Shown here piece after piece: positions 51,837 to 57,318 of a stretch of DNA of 57,318 nucleotides; the first letter of the stretch is position 1, and each line of letters opens with the position of its first letter. The stretch is taken from positions 1 through 57,318 of the forward strand of contig URVV01000008.1 in NCBI GenBank assembly GCA_900551455.1, read 5' to 3'. The notes beneath the pieces were generated by a model that was given only the letters and a program-made list of their open reading frames with translations, was not told where the DNA came from and did no database searches. Source of the DNA: an uncultured Mycoplasmatota bacterium. GTDB taxonomy: Bacteria; Bacillota_I; Bacilli_A; RF39; UBA660. A program made the translations under genes and the position numbers.

Positions 51837-53891
51837 CTATGGACTACAAGTCTCAATTTGTAATTTATCTTTTTTAATTTTAAACATAATACTACCATCT
51901 TGATCTGTTCTATATATTTTTGAATCATTTAGAGTGTCCAATACTTCCTTATTTGGATGACCATATCGGTTATTTTTCCCAACACTGATAATGGAATACT
52001 TTGGAATAACTTTGTCTATAAATTCTTTACTAGAAGATGTATTCGATCCATGGTGACCAATTTTTAGTACATCTATATCTGATATATTATATTTTTCTAG
52101 TATATCCTTTTCTTTATCTACTCCAGCATCTCCCATAAATAAGAATTTTAAATTGTTGTAGTTAAAGTAAATAACATTTGAATTATCATTTTCATTATCA
52201 TACTCTTTAGTGTTTAGGAATAGTAATTTATAACTATTGATATTAAGTTCTTTAAGACACGAATAATACTTAATTTTCTTTTTGTCTAATACCTTAATTA
52301 ATTTTTTTTCTAAATCATTATAATCTCCACAATTAAAAACAACATTTTTTACTTTAAAATTTTCAATTAGTTCGATCGATTCACCCATATGATCATAATC
52401 TCCGTGTGTGAGTATGAGATGGTTTATTTTGAATATTCCCCTACTCTTTAGATATGGAATTGTTTTATTGACGATTAGTTTATATTCGCTATTTACTAAT
52501 CCACCAGTATCAATTAATATTACTTTTTCGTTGTAGGGATATTTGATTAGAATTGAATCTCCTTGTCCTATATCTAAAATTAATATTTCAAAATTTGAAT
52601 TTAAGTAAATGCTGTATTTATGAATTAGCATAATTAAGAAAATATAGATATTTCTCTTATTATAAAGAAATAAAAGGATAAATATATAATATATTATAAT
52701 AATTAATATGCTTGGTTTAGGAAAAGAAATAACTCCTAAATGATGATTTGAAATGGTAAGGGAGATAAATTGTAATATTTTGGTGAAAATGTTTAAGATA
52801 TAGCTTATTTGAGGGAGAAAGAAACTTATTAGGGATAGTGGAAAAATGATTATACTTACTGTTGGAATAAGGATAATATTTAAAATAATAGAGAAAATAT
52901 TTACTTGATAAAAATTATAAATACATATTGGAAATGAAGCAAGATTAGCTATTATGGAAGTATATAGACTTTTAATTATTTTATTTTTAATATATTTTAA
53001 TTTATAATTAAATAAGATTAAGAAAAAAGAAATAGTATATGAGTATTGAAATGAAATGTTATATAGATAATAAGGATTAATTAACAAGGTTATTATTAAT
53101 GTTAAACTCATTATATCAATACTTTTAATTTTTAAATTGAATAATTTATTTATGGCAAATAAGATGTACATAATTAGACTTCTTATTACAGAAATTGAAG
53201 AACCTACGAGGAGTGAATAAAAGATAAGAAAAGATATAACAATAGTGTAGTTGTAATAATTATTATATGAAATTCTTTTTAAAAAATAGAACAGAATAGT
53301 TGCAAAAAGGCTTATATGCATTCCAGAGATGGAAAATAAATGTGAAATTCCATTTTCACGGTAACTAGCTAAAGTAGATTCATCTAATGATGAGGTATCA
53401 CCTAGAATAAAGATTCGAAGGTAACTAGTTGAATTTTCTATCTTGTCTATTCTATTAGAAATAATACTCTTGATATGATAAATAATATTAGTATTATTAG
53501 CTGTTTTAGTGATTGAACTTGCTATTACTATATAGTGTATGTCATTATTGTAGAGGTATTTTCGATAATTAAAGAGATTAGGAATAGTATTGTTACTAGG
53601 AAGTTTTAACTTTCCTTTGACAAAAATTTTATCACCTATTTTAATATTTTCTTTAATATCTTGATAATAATTTACAACTAACTTCTCACTACTTTTTAAG
53701 TATATTGTAGTTTTATTAGGGGTTGTTTTTATTTTGAATACAGTACCTGTAAACTCTGTTTCATCTCCCAAATATACACTATGTTTTTGACAAATGTTGA
53801 TATAGATAATTGATAATATAAAAACAATTATAGCTAATATTTTTAATAAATGATATCTATTTATATAGAAGACTAATCTTTTTATAATCAT
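51837..53891 (-). CDS. comEC: competence protein ComEC (Rec2)
   Basis: A 684-residue transmembrane channel for DNA uptake. It starts with an OB-like outer domain (DUF4131, GDETEFTGTVFKIKT) after a helix, then the Competence domain with about eight helices (ISGMHISLFATILFYFLK), and a C-terminal metallo-beta-lactamase domain (LDIGQGDSILI, LTHGDYDHMGE, FLFMGDAG, IGHHGSNTSSS). The last 105 residues differ from the fragment at 50108, so they seem to come from a different allele. It overlaps comEA by four bases. Confidence 0.95.
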   Translation of the reverse strand: MIIKRLVFYINRYHLLKILAIIVFILSIIYINICQKHSVYLGDETEFTGTVFKIKTTPNKTTIYLKSSEKLVVNYYQDIKENIKIGDKIFVKGKLKLPSNNTIPNLFNYRKYLYNNDIHYIVIASSITKTANNTNIIYHIKSIISNRIDKIENSTSYLRIFILGDTSSLDESTLASYRENGISHLFSISGMHISLFATILFYFLKRISYNNYYNYTIVISFLIFYSLLVGSSISVIRSLIMYILFAINKLFNLKIKSIDIMSLTLIITLLINPYYLYNISFQYSYTISFFLILFNYKLKYIKNKIIKSLYTSIIANLASFPICIYNFYQVNIFSIILNIILIPTVSIIIFPLSLISFFLPQISYILNIFTKILQFISLTISNHHLGVISFPKPSILIIIIYYIFILLFLYNKRNIYIFLIMLIHKYSIYLNSNFEILILDIGQGDSILIKYPYNEKVILIDTGGLVNSEYKLIVNKTIPYLKSRGIFKINHLILTHGDYDHMGESIELIENFKVKNVVFNCGDYNDLEKKLIKVLDKKKIKYYSCLKELNINSYKLLFLNTKEYDNENDNSNVIYFNYNNLKFLFMGDAGVDKEKDILEKYNISDIDVLKIGHHGSNTSSSKEFIDKVIPKYSIISVGKNNRYGHPNKEVLDTLNDSKIYRTDQDGSIMFKIKKDKLQIETCSP
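52154..52408. repeat. 255-bp perfect direct repeat, copy 2 (intact comEC)
   Basis: Partner of 50425-50679. It codes the middle of the beta-lactamase domain, just after the HxDxDH motif. The recombination edge on the 5' side of the domain is at 52408. Confidence 0.97.
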
Positions 53892-54565
53892 ACAGTTATG
53901 TAATCTTTTATTTGATTAAAGAATTTTTCTCCAATACCATCTACATTCATAATGTCAGTTATACTTTTAAACTTACCATTTTTTTCTCGGTATGTAATAA
54001 TTGCTTTAGCTTTGGCTTCTCCTATACCGGAAATTTTTTGCAATTCTTTCATAGTGGCACTATTAATATTTATAATATTATTAGTATTAGTAATATCTTC
54101 TTTTATGTCTGTATTTAAACAACCATCATTTTGAATATTTGGACATTTACATTCTTTTTCTACTATCTTTACAACGTTTTTAACAATATTTGAATTTTTT
54201 ACTTCATCCTTTGTATAAATAATTATTACCATTTCATTAGTTATTTTTTTAGCTAAATTTATAACTGAGGTATCAGCAGAATCAGTTAAACCGCCAGCTA
54301 ATTTAATAATATCATTAACAATTGAATTACAATTGGCTTCATACACTCCAGGTTTCTTTATAGCTCCTTTAATATCAATGCTACAAAGAGATTCAGGCTC
54401 TTTATTGTTAATTTGCGTTTGTTCTACTGAAGGGTTTTCTGATAAAATACTAAAATCTGAATTAGCATTATCATTTAGTTTTTTCTTTGTTATTATTACA
54501 TAGAGTATGATTAATAAAATAAGTATTATAGTGATTATATATTTATATTTTTTGATTAACTTCAT
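53888..54565 (-). CDS. comEA: competence protein ComEA (DNA receptor)
   Basis: A 225-residue membrane-anchored DNA-binding protein: one N-terminal helix, an SLBB-type domain (CSIDIKGAIKKPGVYEANCNSIVNDIIKLAGGLTD), and the C-terminal helix-hairpin-helix pair (INSATMKELQKISGIGEAKAKAIITYREKNGKF, VDGIGEKFFNQIKDYI). It binds double-stranded DNA at the surface and hands it to ComEC. Operon with comEC. Confidence 0.94.
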   Translation of the reverse strand: MKLIKKYKYIITIILILLIILYVIITKKKLNDNANSDFSILSENPSVEQTQINNKEPESLCSIDIKGAIKKPGVYEANCNSIVNDIIKLAGGLTDSADTSVINLAKKITNEMVIIIYTKDEVKNSNIVKNVVKIVEKECKCPNIQNDGCLNTDIKEDITNTNNIININSATMKELQKISGIGEAKAKAIITYREKNGKFKSITDIMNVDGIGEKFFNQIKDYITV

Positions 54566-54684
54566 ATTCCTCCTTTAGGTCCTTCATATATATTATTCGT
54601 AAAAAGTTTTTCATTTTTCTTTTTTATTTTTTAATTTGACATATTTTATTTTTGAGAGGGATTATAATGATAAAAGAGTTTAAA

Positions 54685-54713
54685 TTGACAAACGAACAAA
54701 AGTGTGGTAATAT
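54685..54713 (+). promoter_or_regulatory. promoter of the sortase gene
   Basis: TTGACA (54685-54690), 17-base spacer and TAATAT (54708-54713) with extended TGG; SD AAGGGGG precedes the start at 54739. Confidence 0.85.
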
Positions 54714-54738
54714 ATTTGGCTGATTAAGGGGGATGTTT

Positions 54739-55497
54739 ATGAGAAAGGAATCATATTTTATTAAAATTTGTTTTATCTTAATTGTAATTGTTTTTGCTAG
54801 TGTGACTTTTTTTAATTTGAAGAGTAAAAATACGGAAAATGATAAGAACAATGGTAATGACAATGATAATGTTGTTGAAGTGGTAACTAATGATAATAAA
54901 GAAGAGAAATTAAAGAAAAATAAGGAAACTGTTTTATATTATAGAAATAAATATAATAATAATGATGTTGTTGGAGAGTTTAGTATTTTAAATACAGATT
55001 ATAAAAAGGCTTTAATGCAAAATAAAAAAGATAATGATTATTATTTAAATCATACGGAAAATGGAAACAGTAGCTTTATGGGTTCAATATATTTGGATTT
55101 TAGAATTGATGTTGACAGTGATAATAAACTAATTATTTATGGACACAATTCTGAATATGTTGATATGCCTTTTAAGATTCTTGAGGAGTACTATAGTTAT
55201 GATTTTTATAAAGAACATCAGTATATTAAGATAGTTACAGAGAATAAAGTTAGATTATATAAGGTTTATGCAGTTTTAGTTGAAACTAGTGATTTTAGTT
55301 ATATGAAAGTTGATTTTAAAGATAGTGATGATTGGTATGAACATATAAGTAGCTTTAAGAGTAAAAGTATGTATGATACTTTGGAAGATGTTGAAAAGGA
55401 TGATAATATTTTAATAATGCAGACTTGTAGTACTCATAGAAATTATAAAAAATATAATAAAAAGTTTTTATTAGTTGTAGCTAAAGAGATAAAATAA
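54739..55497 (+). CDS. class B-like sortase with catalytic Arg position as Lys
   Basis: A 252-residue membrane-anchored transpeptidase: N-terminal helix (IKICFILIVIVFASVTFF), an Asn/Asp linker, then the sortase barrel with IIYGHNSEYVDM (His), IMQTCSTH (Cys), and the final strand KKYNKKFLLVVAKEI where the catalytic Arg of sortases (as in KRIVVVAKI of SrtB) is Lys. The layout is nearest to class B. No LPXTG protein is seen in this window. Start ATG 54739 follows AAGGGGG; the ATG at 54733 abuts it. Confidence 0.82.
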   Translation: MRKESYFIKICFILIVIVFASVTFFNLKSKNTENDKNNGNDNDNVVEVVTNDNKEEKLKKNKETVLYYRNKYNNNDVVGEFSILNTDYKKALMQNKKDNDYYLNHTENGNSSFMGSIYLDFRIDVDSDNKLIIYGHNSEYVDMPFKILEEYYSYDFYKEHQYIKIVTENKVRLYKVYAVLVETSDFSYMKVDFKDSDDWYEHISSFKSKSMYDTLEDVEKDDNILIMQTCSTHRNYKKYNKKFLLVVAKEIK

Positions 55498-55528
55498 AAG
55501 AATTTCAGAGAAGTGTGAAATTCTTTTA
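55496..55528. terminator. bidirectional terminator sortase/Big_2 gene
   Basis: AAAAGAATTTCA/TGAAATTCTTTT hairpin between convergent genes. Confidence 0.87.
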
Positions 55529-57178
55529 TTTATTTTTTTTATTGTTTTTGATAAGCATTCTTATTATATTTAAAAGTAATAAAAATGAGATAATGCCTAT
55601 AAAATAAAGGGTGTAATCAAGTTTTTTCTTAATGTTAATAACATATGTTACTTTTTCTTCATCAGTTACTGTAATAGTAATAATACTACCGTCTTTTAGG
55701 TCACGATTTCCTTTGATTAATACTTTACTTTCATCAATGTTATACTCAAATGATAAAGAGTTTTCGTTTCCTATTTTTAAGGTGTAGTTATGGGTATTGG
55801 GATCGAAGTTTAAATTATATCCTAGAACTTTGATATTTAATGGTTCTTGGGGTTTTTCGATTACGGTAATTTTAGTGGTAGCTTTTATTTTTCCTTCTTT
55901 ATCAGAGATTGTAATGGTAGATTCCCCGATGGCTAGGGCTTCGACCATGCCATTTTCAACGGTAATAATATCAGGATTACTGCTTGTCCAGATTGGTTCA
56001 TTAATTGCACTCTCGGTAGGATTGGCAATAGTTTTTAGGGTACTTTTTTCTCCTAGATAAATTGTTTGTTCTTCTTTTTCAAAGGCGATTGATTGAATTG
56101 GTGGAGTAAGTACGGTTACTTTACAGACTTGCTCATAATTACCTTCTTCACTTTTGACGGTTATTTCAGCAGTTCCTGGTTTAATTGCTGTAATAATTCC
56201 ATCTTTGACAGTGGCTACTTTTTCGTTGCTACTACTCCAAGTAACTTTTTTATTTTCGGCATAAGTAGGATTAAAGGTTACTTTAATATTTGTTGTTTTA
56301 TCTACATCTAGAGTCACTTCTTTTTTGTCAATAGTAATTCCAAGAAGTTTTTTAGAAATGGCAGTTACAGTTACTTTGCATATGGCTACGTGGCTTCCAT
56401 CTTCAGAAATCGCTTTAATTTCGACGGTTCCTGGTAGTAAGGCTTTGACGTTACCGGATGAATCGACAGTGGCAATTTTTTCGTTGCTACTTTTCCAAGT
56501 GACTTTTTTATTGGTAGCATTTGTAGGATTATAAGTTATATTTATTTTAGCTGTTGCTTGTTCTTTTATTTCTAGGGTTTTATTAATAGAAATACTATTT
56601 AAATTTATTTTATCTATAACGTTAATAGAATATGTTGCTGTATATGGGGATGAGACTGATTTGACAGTTATAATAGTTGATCCTAGTTTTTTACCAGTAA
56701 TTACTCCATTTTGATCTACGGTAGCAATTTCTTCGTTACTACTACGGTAAATTACAAATTTGTTGCTCGCGTTATCGGGAGTAATTAATGGCTCTATTTT
56801 TTGGGTGCCATTGATGACGACGGAGCCACTACTGTTTTTTAATTTTAGTCCGGTAATTGAAATGTAATCGGAAATAACGTTTACTTTACACGATGTTCGA
56901 TAATTTCCAGATATTACTCTGATGATTGTTGTACCAATACTTTTCCCGGTTATTTTACCATTGGTAACATCAACAATATTTGGATTGTCACTTTTCCAGA
57001 TGGGATTTGTGACTTGGGCATCTCCATAGGTATTTATTTTTAAAATAGTTTCTGTATTAAGGCCTAAAGTTACTGAATCTTGGCTTAATTTTATATATGA
57101 TTCTTCTGAATATACAGGTATGATACTAATAAACATTAAAAGTATTACACTTATTAGATATATCGAGATTTTTTTCAT
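55526..57178 (-). CDS. surface protein with five Big_2 domains
   Basis: A 550-residue protein: signal peptide (MKKISIYLISVILLMFISIIPVYS), five bacterial Ig-like Big_2 repeats (about 32-100, 106-187, 188-272, 275-356, 358-440) with W(S/K)S(S/D)N and VT..G.I(T/K)(A/G) patterns, then a cadherin-like beta domain (440-515) and a C-terminal membrane helix (520-540) with a basic tail. No LPXTG, so it is anchored by the helix. Likely an adhesin or wall protein. Confidence 0.88.
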   Translation of the reverse strand: MKKISIYLISVILLMFISIIPVYSEESYIKLSQDSVTLGLNTETILKINTYGDAQVTNPIWKSDNPNIVDVTNGKITGKSIGTTIIRVISGNYRTSCKVNVISDYISITGLKLKNSSGSVVINGTQKIEPLITPDNASNKFVIYRSSNEEIATVDQNGVITGKKLGSTIITVKSVSSPYTATYSINVIDKINLNSISINKTLEIKEQATAKINITYNPTNATNKKVTWKSSNEKIATVDSSGNVKALLPGTVEIKAISEDGSHVAICKVTVTAISKKLLGITIDKKEVTLDVDKTTNIKVTFNPTYAENKKVTWSSSNEKVATVKDGIITAIKPGTAEITVKSEEGNYEQVCKVTVLTPPIQSIAFEKEEQTIYLGEKSTLKTIANPTESAINEPIWTSSNPDIITVENGMVEALAIGESTITISDKEGKIKATTKITVIEKPQEPLNIKVLGYNLNFDPNTHNYTLKIGNENSLSFEYNIDESKVLIKGNRDLKDGSIITITVTDEEKVTYVINIKKKLDYTLYFIGIISFLLLLNIIRMLIKNNKKNK

Positions 57179-57217
57179 TTAATTCACTCTTCTTTCCCTT
57201 TTTATTATCTTAAGTAA

Positions 57218-57246
57218 ATTATAATATAATTTTTTATTTTAGTAAA
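57218..57246 (-). promoter_or_regulatory. promoter of the Big_2 surface gene
   Basis: TTTACT (57241-57246), 17-base spacer and TATAAT (57218-57223), about 40 bases before the start. Confidence 0.65.
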
Positions 57247-57278
57247 GAAAAAGAGTTAATTATTTTAAAATGTAACCT

Positions 57279-57312
57279 GTAAGGTGGACTCTCAAAAAAA
57301 GAGAGACCTACT
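57279..57312. repeat. imperfect inverted repeat at window end
   Basis: GTAAGGT...CTCTC, a seven-A loop, GAGAG...ACCTAC. It could be a terminator of a gene beyond the window or the tip of a mobile element; the window ends six bases later. Confidence 0.45.
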
Positions 57313-57318
57313 TTATAG

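Noticed and set aside
54624..54863. 79-residue minus frame over the sortase start
   Set aside because: Shadow of the sortase N-terminus and its promoter; no start signal.
57279..57318. Inverted repeat at the window end as an IS end
   Set aside because: No transposase frame or target duplication visible; the window ends too soon. Kept only as a low-confidence repeat.

Overview
This window is strongly AT-rich chromosomal DNA from a Firmicutes bacterium of the Bacilli side. It opens with a truncated 16S rRNA gene on the minus strand, and most genes lie on that strand in tight operons, often overlapping by 1-8 bases. Gene neighbourhoods match Bacillus: yvlD-lgt, tkt-sirA-yneF, dnaG-sigA-trmK, yutH-yutI, yqfC-yqfD, spoIIGA-sigE and comEA-comEC. 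TGA is used as a stop (lgt, DUF192 gene), so this is not the Mycoplasma/Spiroplasma code. The 16S has one mismatch in the EUB338 target and a compensated change near E. coli 1090-1100. I infer a deep-branching, perhaps uncultured gut-type lineage of Bacilli (RF39/Erysipelotrichales-like); this needs a 16S search.

Layout: 1-1342, 16S rRNA, leader and promoter. 1443-16980, housekeeping: trxB, lgt, khpA-rpsP, trxA, cvpA, rnhC, a T-box-led kinase-alaS operon, tkt-sirA-yneF, yceD-rpmF, rbgA, lepB, rplS. 17056-21317, a sporulation cluster: STAS protein, SigF/G-type sigma factor, small HTH protein, YqfC, YqfD and two unknowns. 21436-26448, thioredoxin-like lipoprotein, ABC exporter, secG, proS. 26615-31282, two tRNA operons (Ala-Pro and Val-Thr-Tyr-Gln-Lys), topA, yutH, yutI and an S1-domain gene. 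31328-36763, trmK-sigA-dnaG, queA, ydcF/sanA-like gene. 36966-44863, surface/pilus region: a degenerate amidase with three LysM domains, four paralogous secreted proteins with SipW-type leaders plus one related protein, gap, a prepilin peptidase, a PilC/ComGB protein and a YqfQ-like coat protein. 44962-48372, yutD, putative glycosidase, DUF192, gpsA. 48455-49902, sigE and spoIIGA. 50108-54565, comEA-comEC with a duplicated comEC 3' end around two extra genes. 54739-57178, a sortase and a Big_2 surface protein.

The genes point to an endospore former, or a recent descendant of one, that also carries natural-transformation genes. The most informative signals are regulatory. Perfect Spo0A boxes (TGTCGAA or its complement) stand in front of sirA and of the STAS-sigF operon, and a one-mismatch box lies in the -35 of spoIIGA. 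The sirA and spoIIGA boxes sit exactly 21 bases from a -10 element, like the long spacer of the B. subtilis spoIIG promoter. The SpoIIAA-like protein has Glu at the position of the phosphorylated Ser58 and no spoIIAB gene lies between it and the sigma gene, so forespore sigma control is probably rewired. Other points: a 255-bp perfect repeat marking a foreign insertion at comEC, an amidase that lost zinc ligands, and a family of SipW-type proteins beside pilus-assembly genes without canonical prepilins.
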